Part shown: piece after piece, positions 35,267 to 45,216 of the stretch
Layout: each line of letters begins with the position of its first letter
How positions within the stretch are numbered: position 1 is the first letter of the stretch
NCBI GenBank assembly: GCA_021432635.1
Contig: MU270025.1
Location: 1,092,256-1,156,255, forward strand
Source: Thozetella sp. PMI_491
Taxonomy: Eukaryota > Ascomycota > Sordariomycetes > Chaetosphaeriales > Chaetosphaeriaceae
Direction of reading: 5' to 3'
Length of the DNA: 64,000 nucleotides
Translations under genes and position numbers: made by a program
Notes under the pieces: model-generated
Databases searched by the model: none
Told to the model about the DNA's origin: nothing
Seen by the model: only the letters and a program-made list of their open reading frames with translations

Positions 35267-36141
35267 GATGTTAGGTTCTCTCTGTCAAGCCGGTCGTCGG
35301 TAGCTATCTGCAATCGTAACAATCGGTTGGATTTGGGCCGCTCGAGGACCACTTTCCAGGTATTTTCGTCGTGGTGGGGTGCTTGATGCAGTGGTCGTGG
35401 ACGAGAAACGAGGGGCAGATCGAATAGTCGCCAAAGGGAGGGGCGGGCTGGAAAAAGATGGGCGAAATGGAGGACCGAGAGAAAGAAAGATCAGAGTTGC
35501 TTCGCCATCGATGAACTTACTGCGCGGGGCCGTCTCGAATTGTCGTCGTCGAGTGCTGAGCTGTTGTCGTCTCCGGAGCTGGATCGGGGGAGGGAGATTT
35601 GGAGAGATCAATTTGGTCGTCCACGACATTGGACCTCGCCTTGTTTCCCAAACAAACCGATTCCAGAGGAACCACCAACCGCGTCCTGCGCGTACGGCGA
35701 GCCGATTGGAGCTTGAACAATAGCGGCCCCACCGGATTCAGCCGTCAGACCGCCCCCACCAAAGAATTTCCTCGCCCGCGCCTGCCCGGGATATCGGTGT
35801 GGCATACGTTGGAGAGAGAAACCACATGAGAGAGTGAGAGGGAATAAAAAATCCTGACTGTCGGCGAGAAGGATCAAAGGCCATTCCTACTCCCATAAGA
35901 TTATTTTATTTTATTATATTTTATATCATCTGCCGTCGCAGAAGGGGCTCTAGAGAAGTTCTAAAATTCAGTTTCAGTTTGTGCTGTCGGGAATACACAC
36001 CCCGCACCCATCGACTCATCCCTGACTAACCAAATGATCTCCCAGACGGCTGGCTTGTAAGTGCGTAACGAGAAGGGAAAACGCAGGCCTCGTAGGTGCT
36101 GGCTCTTCGCGCCATCCGCGCCGCAATAGGTAGGAGAAGCC
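35267..36141. other. Divergent promoter region, CDK1 / AlkB-like gene
   Basis: This 875-nt region separates two divergent genes. An unusually AT-rich tract lies at about 35899-35932 (ATTTTATTTTATTATATTTT type) in otherwise GC-rich DNA. No coding sequence is supported. Confidence 0.5.
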
Positions 36142-37245
36142 ATGGTGGTAGATATCGCCGAACTCGACGCGCATGAGCAGCCCTCAGACGAGCTCAAGGG
36201 CAAGTGGAAGGTCTACTCGCGTGCGGACCAAAAAGACTTGCTTCAGGGTCCCGACATCGATGACTTGAGCTCCCCGGAGAAGGCCGCCGAGTTTCGTCTC
36301 GCCGGAAGCATCCCGGCGGACCGCATCAACCAGTCTTTCCGGAATCTCCTGGCCGGCACAGGCTCAGAGGTTCGTGTGGAAAAGGATGCCCCCATCTACT
36401 TCCACCCACTACTTCCAGGTTCGTATACCTCATTGACTACCACCCCCAGCGCCAGCTCCTGTGACTGACCTTGCCAAGGCTTGCTGATAATGCCATCCCT
36501 CATCCCCCAAGAAATCCAAAAGACACTGCTGAACCACATCATTCACCGTGACCTGAAGGACCCCAGGCACCAGACCAACATGCACCTGCATTTCAAACTG
36601 CCCTACCCCGGCGGCGAGGGCTCCATGGAGCCGTCCTTCTTCTCCTATCCTCCCGACTCACCCGTCAGGTTCGAGCCCAAGGACCCCTCGGTCCACCGAC
36701 CGCTCTCCGTCAAGCAGGTCTTGGAGCGAAAGCTGCACTGGGTGACACTCGGCGGCCAGTACGACTGGACTAGCCGGGTGTACCCCGGGGAGCGGCCACC
36801 GGACTTCCCACCCGACATTGCCGGCTTCCTCGAGGCCATGTTCCCAGAGACGCTAGCACAGGCCGCCATCGTCAACTTCTACACGCCGGGCGACACCATG
36901 ATGATGCACCGGGACGTGTCGGAGGAGATCGACAAGGGCCTAGTCAGCTTGAGTATCGGCTGCGACTCGCTCTTCATGATCACGGCCGAAGACATGGGCA
37001 AGATGTCGGACGAACAGAAGGCCGCCCTGGACGGCAAGGGCTACCTGCTCCTGCGGATCCGATCTGGCGACGCCATCTACATGACCCAGGACGCGCGCTT
37101 CGCGTGGCACGGCGTGCCCAAGGTGCTCAAGGACACCTGCCCTGAGTTCCTCCAGGACTGGCCCGCGGAGGATGGCAAGTACGAAGAGTGGAAAGGCTGG
37201 ATGAAGAACAAGAGAATCAATATCAACGTTCGGCAGATGAGATAG
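36142..37245 (+). CDS. AlkB-like 2OG-Fe(II) dioxygenase (ABH1 type)
   Basis: Exons are 36142-36418 and 36479-37245, giving 347 aa. The 60-nt intron (GTTCGT...CCAAG, branch CTGAC) splices P-G-LLIMPSLIP in phase 1. The double-stranded beta-helix carries the iron ligands H236 and D238 (MMMHRDVSEE) and H303 (RFAWHGVPKV), and the 2-oxoglutarate/substrate arginines in RININVR (R338, R344), the RxNxxxR motif of AlkB proteins. Full-length similarity to the ABH1 group includes NFYTPGDTMMMHRD. Such enzymes remove methyl groups from nucleic acids (DNA or tRNA); the substrate here is not known. The start has a good context (GCCATGG). It converges on the rap1 gene. Confidence 0.93.
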
Positions 37246-37622
37246 AAATGTCGCGTCAACACGCATTTGATCACCATCAATACGTGAAGCCCGAAAATAC
37301 CGCCTCCGAAAAGAGCTCTCGGGTTTCAACGTGCGCTATGATTGCCCAAGGCGGTCGGTATAGTCTAAGCCACGGAATCGAGGCACTCTGTGCTTGAGAA
37401 GCACCATTCTGAAGGCACCTGGCATCGTAATAGCGAGCAGGCTGTTGGCATGCATTAGAGTCAATAGGGCCATCCGTAGCCAACAGATTCCTATAGAGCC
37501 CAAGGGCTAGGTGTAACACTTAAACGAACCGAGGCAAAGCAATCGCTATATGGGTATTTCTGCAACCGGGCATCCTCGCCAGCATAGACGTATCAATGGG
37601 TTAAATGCACTTCGCCTTCGCC
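37246..37622. other. Convergent intergenic region
   Basis: This 377-nt region lies between the 3' ends of the AlkB-like and rap1 genes and should hold both 3' UTRs. No ORF or repeat is supported. Confidence 0.55.
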
Positions 37623-40195
37623 TTACTTGCCGCCATCCACAGCCTTGGTGAGAGCTTCGTATCCCTGCGGGATCGCCCAGTCCTCCAAGAACTGTCGCCT
37701 TCGGTCCAACGCCTCCTCTCCGTGCTTCTCCACCAGCTTCGCGCGCTGCCTCGCCATCCGCAGCATCCTCTTGCGCTCCCCACCCACCATGTCCTCCGGC
37801 GCCTGAGCTATGATGCGCTCGTCAATGTACCGCAGTGCGGCGTCGTCTGTGGTCGTCCACACGCCGGAGTGCTGCGGGATCGCCTCGTGCTTGCAAAACG
37901 CCTCTAGGACCATACCCGTGAGATGCTTGTCCATGTTGGTGCACTTGTACGCCTTGATCACGTCGTAGGCGTCGATACCGAGGGATACTAGTCGGTCGAT
38001 TTCTTCCTCAAAATTAAAACCCAGTTTGGGCGCGGAGCTCGGCTTAGGGGTGTTGGCCTCCCTAGTCGCCGCTGAGGAGGTGAGAGTTGTGTTGGTGCTT
38101 CTGGGTGGCCCGACTTGCAAACGGGAAGTTGGCGAGGAGGGTTCGCTCGACGGCCCTCCTAGAGGTACCGTGCGAGAGCTCATGCTAAGAAACTCACGCT
38201 GAAGCTGCTGCGAGGGCGATGGAGACGGCGTCCGGTCCTCCCGTCCATATATGAAACCAAAATCCTGAGTCTCCGGCTCGACCGGCCTAGCAGGGACAGC
38301 CTTTTGAGGTGAAAGCTCTCTTGGAGCCTCCGGCCGTGTTACCGATGCTGCTATTTGTTCAGACGACGAGGGTGCGGCCGGGGCCGTCAGGGGAGTGTCC
38401 TCTTGCGGTGACTCAGGGACGACCTCATCTCGGTCATACTCGCGGCGTTTACGCGAAGGAGACTGGAAGGAGATTGAGGATTGGAAGCCGCGCTGGAAGG
38501 TTTGGTCCCATGTTCGCTTGGCGCCTGCTACGGGAGGTGACGATCGAAAGACCGGAGCGGGAGACGGTGCCGCCCGCGCTTGCTCTGCTGTTGCGGAGGT
38601 ATCATCGGCATCGGAATCATCAGAATCCTGGTCTTCATCGAGATACTCCCGTCTTAGAACCTCAAATTTCAGTAAGTGAAGGTCAAATGCCTTCTTGAGC
38701 TGATGGGTGACGGTTGGGTTCGATACCCAGTCAAAGTCTAGTTCCTTGGCCACGTCCTCCCAGTCCCGCACGTCGTGATCAACAGTTTGGCGCGTGACGG
38801 CGGACCAGAGGTCCCACAGATCGACCGGACGCCGCGTAATGGTGACCGACGTCACCGGTGGCTTGTCAATGGCAGTTCGGTATGCTTGGAAGTGCTCATA
38901 GAACTGAGCTCGGGCGTGAGAATTAGATGATGATGGCTGAGCAGCCCCTCTCTGTGTAACAGGCTCCGTTCGCACGGGAGGGAATTCAGTGTCGGACTGA
39001 CCGCTCCCTGAAAGGTCGGACTGAGGCTCGGGAGTGACTGCGACACGGCGAGTCCCAGGGGTAGAAGGCGCGGGCCGGGGACCCGACCTGGCCACCCTCG
39101 GGGACGGGCTTTTGGAAGGTGTGGTCCTTGCTGGAGAGCGGGGCGGGGGGATTCTTTTCGTGCCTTTTTTCTGCGCTGGTTCTGAGCTTTTGTCCTGTTG
39201 ATTTGTCGACGGTGGTGGTGTCGTCGAGGCTGGTTCTTCAACAGAGTGCGAGACCCTCTTGACCCATCGCTCTCGCCACGACTGCCACGTATGTCTAGGG
39301 TTCTACGACCCAAGATTGTGGTTAGAATAAGAATCGAGGACGGGGGCAGGATTGGCAAAGGTCTTACATCTTCTGCCAACTCCTTGAAGATCTTGGTACC
39401 GCTGGTGCCGACTCCTCCGTTCTCGGGACGCAGTATCCACGCACGCAAATATTCATCGTCTTCTTTAGTGAAAGCTGTCCTCGTGCCTTTCGCTACAACT
39501 TTCTCGTCCCTCTTAGGCTCAGGTACCTCGACGGTGGCGGAAGCAGAGACTCCCTGGCCCCCATGAGTCTCCTGGGGACTCTCTCTAATGTCCGCCGAAG
39601 GCGCCAGTTTCTTGACCCATCTGTCTCGCCACGACTGCCAGGTATGCCGTGGATTCTGCCGCACATTAGTGCCCGAAAGAAGAAGAAGAAAGGCTGGCGG
39701 CGAGATCGTACCTTCTCGGCAAGGTCCTTGAAGATGATGTTCCCACTGGTCCCTGCCTCCTTGCTCGCCGGCCGCGCCACCCACAGGCGCAAGAGCTTAT
39801 CATCCTCGCTAGAGAACGGAACTCTTGTGCCTTTGGCGGTGCCTGAGGCTGCGGGGCCAGGGCCTCTGCTGGAGCGGTGAATGCGCCGGTCTTCCAGGTC
39901 CTCCAAGCGGCCATGCTTCACCGACTCGGTGATGAACAACCACGAGACGAAATCACCGGCGGGGACATCCTTTCGTGCATGGTCCGCGACTAGGATGTCT
40001 GCTTGCTTCTCCAGAGGCACTATAGTGCCGCCGTGGTCCTGCGCTGCCGTCAGTGAAGGTTGTTCAAGGGGCAAAAGCACCCACAAGGTGCCGGGCGCGG
40101 AAACGGACCTTGACTGTCTGGACCAGGGACAGGCGACTCGGAACGCGCTGGACGATAAAGAACTTGAGGTCCTTGAACAGTTCCGACGGCGCCAT
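37623..40195 (-). CDS. rap1: Rap1-type telomere protein: BRCT-Myb-Myb-ARID-RCT
   Basis: Exons are 40195-40109, 40038-39712, 39655-39368 and 39302-37623, all joined in phase 0, giving 793 aa. Domains in order: BRCT about residues 1-85 (LFKDLKFFIVQRVPSR, then HGGTIV...ADILVADH); Myb-like repeat 1 about 99-158 and repeat 2 about 195-255, each with GTR..F..EDD...W..RP and NPRHTWQSWR; a disordered Ser/Pro region; an ARID-like domain about 365-450 (FYEHFQAYR, RPVDLWDLWSAV, WEDVAKELDFD, TVTHQLKKAF); another disordered stretch; and a Rap1 C-terminal domain from about 662. Rap1 proteins cap and silence telomeres and regulate length; fungal forms are nuclear. Each Myb repeat is split by an intron at the same site before NPRHTW. 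A telomeric repeat lies in the leader. Identity as Rap1 rests on the N- and C-terminal domains together. Confidence 0.9.
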
Positions 40196-40262
40196 GATGG
40201 CCACCTCGTTGATGTTTATTTTCAGATGCGCGCTGGGGCAGGGGTTGGGAAGGCGAGTAGGC

Positions 40263-40277
40263 CCCTAACCCTAACCC
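40263..40277 (-). repeat. Interstitial telomeric repeat in the rap1 leader/promoter
   Basis: The plus strand reads CCCTAACCCTAACCC, so the minus (rap1 sense) strand reads GGGTTAGGGTTAGGG, two perfect TTAGGG units plus GGG. It ends 68 nt upstream of the rap1 ATG. TTAGGG is the telomere unit of most filamentous ascomycetes. Confidence 0.95.
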
Positions 40278-41160
40278 AGGTGTGGGGAGGGGGGGGGGTT
40301 TGTTTGTGGTCGCGAAAAGGGGGAGTGAAGATGCGACGCAGAGGGCGACCGCGTCGTAGAAAGGGTTGCCGAAAACGAACCACTGATGGCAGATCAAACT
40401 GCAAGATCGGGCGACAATGCAGCCTCTTCGCGCGCGGTCCCTTATAAAGGACCGCCGAAAAGGGAATGCCCTGTCGGCGTCGTGGGCTGACTGGGTTATG
40501 GGAGGCGCGATGTGCTCGGGGGCGGCGTGATGACGGCGACGCGTGATGGGCCCGCGGGCGCAGGCGCGGTCTCACGGGAGTGTGGCCGGAGCACGCTTGT
40601 GCACTGGTCAACTGGGGTGCGCCGGGTCCACGGGCCAACTGACTACGGGTGGTGAGTGTCGATGTGGGGTCTCGTGGCACCCGTGCCGTTTTAGCGCTTT
40701 AGCCATGGGCCGTGAGACGCTGCGTCGGGTGCCTGGCCGTGCGGGCGTTTTGGGGGTTGAGTGTGAGGGAGCAGGCGAAAGAGGACCGCGTCACCCCCAC
40801 GAGGCGACGAGGCGGGAGGCTACGGGAGATCAGCTGAATGGCGCGCCTCGGCTCTGGTGTGTGCTCGCGGATTCGCGTAGGTAGTCCACCGGCCGGCGGT
40901 CCACTGTAGACACTGAAAGGAGTCCCCTGCCGCCGGGGAGCCACTCAGCTGGGAAAGGGAGGGGTTGACTCGGAACGAAGGTGCGGCCGCTGCAAACCCA
41001 TGCGCTGTCAAGAAAAAAAACGGCCGCTGCTCCGGAGCCGCTGACATCACGCTGCGGGTCCCTGGCCACTAATACTGTACTTCGCAAAGTAGCACTGTCG
41101 TATCACGGCTACGGAGTACTCTGGGGGAGGTGACGTCCCGCTAATAAGGGTAGTATGCCC

Positions 41161-41192
41161 CCCCTGTGCCCCTGTGCCGCTGTGCCGCTCTG
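41161..41192 (+). repeat. Four-copy 8-bp repeat CCSCTGTG
   Basis: Four tandem 8-mers: CCCCTGTG twice, CCGCTGTG, then CCGCTCTG. It lies in the rap1/SWF1 intergenic region. Confidence 0.85.
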
Positions 41193-41282
41193 CCGCCCGG
41201 TTGATGGGTCCTAGGCTTGGGCTTCAGAGCGCCGTTCGTATGTGGGCGCAGGGCCGATCCTGACACGCAACCAGCCCGGCCC

Positions 41283-41316
41283 GGAAGGGGAAGGGGAAGG
41301 GGAAGGGGAAAGAAGG
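41283..41316 (+). repeat. GGGGAA purine tract with G-quadruplex potential
   Basis: Four GGGG runs at 41287-41308 are separated by AA spacers, fitting the G4 rule (four G-runs with 2-nt loops). It is about 200 nt upstream of the SWF1 ATG on the sense strand, so it may lie in the 5' UTR or promoter. Confidence 0.8.
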
Positions 41317-41507
41317 CTCGTGCCTATTTTTCCCCCTCGCTTTTCTCCCACCAGCGAAACATCTCCCCGGGGACACACACACAAGACAAAGTCACCGCGA
41401 CCCCTCGCTTACGGGGGACCTGCCATGCATCCCGTGATTTGATTCTTGGACACGGGCGATTTGGTCGCTGGGTCGTTCGGTCAGGAGCAACAATAGGGAC
41501 TGGCAAG

Positions 41508-43105
41508 ATGGGGCCGCTTGCGAAAATCATCGCCGCCATTTTGGGCATCTCCTTCTTTGTTTTTGTCACCTTCTTTGGCCGCCTGCCGGCCCTGAGGTGA
41601 GTGCGCCAACTCCGCCGCGTGTCCCTTTCGACGGCTTTGCCTCCCTTCCAGATTCATGTCGGTCCCGGGCCGCCGCTGACATTTCTTTTTCTCTCTCTTT
41701 TCTCTCTAGGCACACCCCGATCGCCTTCTTGCATCGCGTAATCTGGGTGCATATCCCAAATGCATTGTATAAGGTCGACTTAGCGCTCACCTCGGGCCGG
41801 GTGACATCGTACACGTCGAGGTTTATGAACTACATGCTGTACGACAGGCACCCGACGGTTCTGGTAAGGCCTTCAGGCACCCTCTATCTGTGTTGACACT
41901 TTGTCTTTGGACCACGGCACTCGTGATCGGCAGCGGTTCGCTCTTTGTCTCTTGGAGCCTCGGATGGCTGCCGACAATGCCCGGTCCCCGGCCCCGCTCG
42001 GCTCGGGGGGGGGGGGGTCTTTCAAGACCACAGCATGGCCACACGGCTAGTGCATGCGGGAGTGGCGTGGCTAACATATCTCTAGATATTCTTTTTTCTC
42101 CTGCTTTCGGTTGGGGAGTACATGTACCTGCCCACAGCATGGCCGCAGTTGAGCACCTTCCACAAGGTGGCCGGCAGTTTTGCCATGGTCTTCCCTTATG
42201 TCTTCCTCTACCTGGCCTCCTTCAGCGACCCAGGGTACGTCACGCCGGCGAACCACGCGCACGAGATGGCGCGCTACCCCTATGACTACACCATCTTTCA
42301 CCCGGGTTCCGAGTGCCGCACCTGCAAGCTGCTCAAGCCCGCGCGGTCGAAGCACTGCAGCGTGTGCAAGCGCTGCATATCACGCCTGGACCACCACTGC
42401 ATCTTCATCAACAACTGCGTCGGTGCTGGGAACCAGCACTGGTTCATCCTCCTGCTGCTCAGCACCGGCGCGCTGACTGTGTACGGTGGCGTACTGGGCG
42501 TGAGCATCATTACGGCTAAGATCACCGAGCAGTATCCGTACTGGAGCATGTGGCCCTGGAGCGCGAACGGCGGTGAGGGCATTGTGCTGAAGGAATGGCT
42601 TCTTCTCTGGAGCTGGGGGCTCCAGGACATGGTCTCGATGGGCGCCGTGACGTTCCTGGCCATCATGACGAGCCCCTTGACGTGGAGCCTGCTGGGCTAC
42701 CACATCTATCTGATCTACTGCGGCACGACCACCAATGAGACGCTCAAGTGGGGGGACTGGCAGCTCGAGATGGACGACGGGTGCGCTTTCAAGCGGACTA
42801 TGCCGTCAGACCGGGTGAAGGACTCGCAGGTTGAGGCTATCTGGACCAGGTGGCCCGTCGAGACGGAGCAGATAATGCTGCGAACCAACGACGGCAAACC
42901 GCCGGCGGCGCACCTGATCCTCCCAGGCGAGGGCGAGTGGGAGCGAGTGTGGAACCTCCGGGATGTTGAGAATCTCTACGACCTGGGCTTCTGGGACAAC
43001 CTCATCGACGTGTTCTTTCCCGGCTACCAGTTCAGGGATAGCCAGACCCCGATGTCGGAGGGGAGCTATACGCGGAAGAGGAAAAAGAGAAAAGGACGCA
43101 AGTGA
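41508..43105 (+). CDS. swf1: DHHC palmitoyltransferase, Swf1 type
   Basis: Exons are 41508-41596, 41710-41863 and 42086-43105, giving 420 aa. Introns of 113 and 222 nt have GTGAGT and GTAAGG donors and CTCTAG acceptors. Exon 1 encodes an N-terminal membrane helix (ILGISFFVFVTFF). The cysteine-rich domain begins CRTCKLLKPARSKHCSVCKRC and holds the catalytic DHHC at residues 183-186. Membrane segments flank it: IFFFLLLSVGEYMYL and AMVFPYVFLYLASF before, WFILLLLSTGALTVYGGV and later helices after. The tail is strongly basic (RKRKKRKGRK). In yeast Swf1 sits in the ER and palmitoylates SNAREs such as Tlg1; the role here is inferred from that. The first ATG in exon 1 is used. Confidence 0.93.
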
Positions 43106-43336
43106 GGCGGACGGATTGTCCTTTTGGGGGGGGGGGGGGGTCATCCCAAGCGGAAGAGGCGGGACAATAGTAGAGTAGAACCTCGTGCCAGGCATTCTTT
43201 TATACAGCGGAGGGTGCTGCCCAGACCATTGGCCTTGGCCTGGACACCTCGGGGTATCAGCTCGTCACCGAAAGAAGTTTTGTACAGTGGATAAATATAC
43301 AGGATAAAGTTGTACAAGACATCATCCCCTCTCGTG

Positions 43337-44515
43337 TCAAAAGGACGGTGGTGGCCGCTGCTGCGGGCTTGACGACATGCGCGCGAACAATTCGTCAAAC
43401 GACACAATCTTGCCGCTGCTCGGCGTGACAGCGCCGAACGAGAGGTCCCGGGTGTCTTGGACGAGGCCGGCCATGCGGCAGATAGCAAGCCTTGCTCCTT
43501 CGACGCCAATCCCGCCGTGCTTAGGATCGCCCGCGCCGGTAATCCAGACCTCGGGTTCCCAGCCTTTCCCCTCGACCCAAGTCAAGCTGCCCTTCTCGGC
43601 GGCCCGCAGCTCCTTCCAGACGCTCAGGCACGTCTTCTGGATGTCGGCGTCGCCCGAGCCCAGCCCGTACCCGAGCTTGTCCGCCTTGGTGAGGACGACA
43701 GCCGTCCGCACGTTGGCGTCCCGCAGCAAGCCCAGCACGGCGCGGTCCCCATCCTTCACGCCGGCCACGGCATCGATCAGCAGGATTGCGCCACGCAGCA
43801 TGGCACGGCGACCTAGATATTTGGCTATCTCGACACCCCACGCTGTTTTAGAGTTAAGGCCGTAGCCGGGCATGTCCATCATGACTAGGCTGTGCGCCGG
43901 CGGCCGCTCCCTCCTCTTCTTCTCGGCGCGCTTCTCCGTTCTGCCGACGCCCAAGCCCGACCCCTTCTCGTCTCCTTCCTCCCGTCGCGACGGCGGGAGC
44001 GTCTTCATAGGCAGGCCGAACCCGTAAGCATTCATGGTTGTCGTACAACCCGCCTTGGTGCTCGTCATGGCCAGGCCCGCGCGCTTCGATGCATTTCCGT
44101 GAATCTTCCCGGCGCTCGCGCTGGACCGCCCCGACAGCGCATTGATCAGCGTCGACTTGCCCACGTTGGAGCGCCCGAGGATGCACACCTCGGGCATGTG
44201 GCTATTGATTGGGATGTGTAGGAACCGCGGCGCCGCATACATAAATTTGGGCCGCTGTTTGGTGAAAATCTCGGTCGCCGCCTCGAGGACCGAGGCCGTA
44301 GGGGGCGGAGAGGGGTTGGCGCGCTGGTCGGGGATGTTCGAAGGCGTGGGGAGGTATGAGATAGGGATAGGAGGTTCGGCGAGGTCTTCGGAGGCACCGC
44401 CGGCGCTGGACATAGACCGAGGCGAGAGACTCGACCGCGTCAGGGCTGCCTGGAGGACGAGATGACGCAGCGTGGGCGGCATCGCCAGCAGCTTGGCTAG
44501 TTGTGGCCGCGTCAT
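43337..44515 (-). CDS. EngB/YihA-type mitochondrial GTPase (Mrx8-like)
   Basis: A single exon encodes 392 aa. The G1 loop GRSNVGKST is at residues 114-122, followed by the EngB-type switch region TSTKAGCTTTMNAYGF, G3 DMPGYG and G4 TKAD. A basic insert of roughly 40 residues (SRREEGDEKG... KRRERPP) lies before G3. The first 40 residues are rich in Arg, Leu and Ser with few acids, a likely mitochondrial presequence. Bacterial EngB acts in large-subunit ribosome assembly, and the yeast homologue Mrx8 is a mitochondrial translation/ribosome factor; the role here is inferred. The start at 44515 is chosen; an in-frame ATG at 44692 would extend it by 59 residues and shorten the shared promoter to about 150 nt. 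Confidence 0.9.
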   Translation of the reverse strand: MTRPQLAKLLAMPPTLRHLVLQAALTRSSLSPRSMSSAGGASEDLAEPPIPISYLPTPSNIPDQRANPSPPPTASVLEAATEIFTKQRPKFMYAAPRFLHIPINSHMPEVCILGRSNVGKSTLINALSGRSSASAGKIHGNASKRAGLAMTSTKAGCTTTMNAYGFGLPMKTLPPSRREEGDEKGSGLGVGRTEKRAEKKRRERPPAHSLVMMDMPGYGLNSKTAWGVEIAKYLGRRAMLRGAILLIDAVAGVKDGDRAVLGLLRDANVRTAVVLTKADKLGYGLGSGDADIQKTCLSVWKELRAAEKGSLTWVEGKGWEPEVWITGAGDPKHGGIGVEGARLAICRMAGLVQDTRDLSFGAVTPSSGKIVSFDELFARMSSSPQQRPPPSF

Positions 44516-44841
44516 TTTGTAGCAATCGCGTGCTGGCCGCAGTTTCGTCGTGGCGCGTGAGCAAGCTCGAGCTCTAGTCAAAAATTGAAGTCGTACGGAG
44601 TAGGTTTTTAGAGAGCTTGGGGTAATATTTGCCTGCCGGGGACCCATGCGTCCCGGCGCGACGTTCTCCAAGTGGGCCCTCGAGCTGCGCATGCCAATTG
44701 CCGAGCTTTTTTTTTTCCATCCATAGCTCCTCAACACCGAGCCTCCGGCGAATAACCCCAGCGCCGGACCGGATCAACTTGCGCCAAACCGCCATTCCAG
44801 CGCACCAAAGCACTTCAATCGGCCTCTGGACTATCTTCACA
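44516..44841. promoter_or_regulatory. Bidirectional promoter between EngB-like GTPase and FMC1
   Basis: Two genes for mitochondrial biogenesis start head-to-head 326 nt apart. The interval contains an A/T9 tract at 44709-44717. No individual binding site is claimed. Confidence 0.55.
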
Positions 44842-45216
44842 ATGGCTTCTCCAAGCACCGCCCATGCGCGGTGGCTCTACCGCTCGCTCCTCAAGGAGCT
44901 CCCTGCGCGCTCCGTCCTCGCGACGCCAAGGGCACCACTCCACCAGCGCCTTCGCGACCACTTCCACTCGACGCCGAAAGTCGCATATGCCGGCCTCGCC
45001 CACGCCGCCGCGCCGCCGGAGCACAAGGCCGCCGCCCAGGCCGTGCAGTTTGTGGCGTACCTGCGCGCCCAGCGGACCTACGTGCAGCTGATCGAGCAGT
45101 ACAACCCCGGGATGGGCATGGACGAGGAGGAGAGGGTGCGCTTGACGGCGCGGAGGGTGGGCATGGATCTGCCGGTAGAATTCGGCTCGGAGAGCAGTGG
45201 TGGGAGCAAGAAATAG
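44842..45216 (+). CDS. fmc1: ATP synthase assembly factor Fmc1 (LYR family)
   Basis: A single exon encodes 124 aa, close to the usual size of fungal Fmc1. The N-terminus has the LYR-type motif WLYRSLLKELP near residue 12, followed by an amphipathic helix. A second helical block reads VAYLRAQRTYVQLIEQYNPG, and the C-terminus contains ERVRLTARRVGMDLP. Fmc1 is a matrix protein needed with Atp12 for assembling the F1 sector of ATP synthase, notably under heat in yeast. The start ATG (CACAATGGC) is in a good context; the frame is open upstream but lies in the shared promoter. Confidence 0.88.
   Translation: MASPSTAHARWLYRSLLKELPARSVLATPRAPLHQRLRDHFHSTPKVAYAGLAHAAAPPEHKAAAQAVQFVAYLRAQRTYVQLIEQYNPGMGMDEEERVRLTARRVGMDLPVEFGSESSGGSKK

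Larger units (their letters stand above)
40196..41507. other. Divergent promoter region, rap1 / SWF1
   Basis: This 1.3-kb region holds both promoters and is dense in simple sequence: a telomeric repeat, a G-rich stretch at about 40284-40298, a four-copy 8-bp repeat and a GGGGAA purine tract. No coding sequence is supported. Confidence 0.55.

Noticed and set aside
43337-44737. EngB-like GTPase starting at 44737
   Set aside because: That position is TTG, not ATG; the first ATG candidates are 44692 and 44515, of which 44515 leaves a normal promoter and a plausible presequence.
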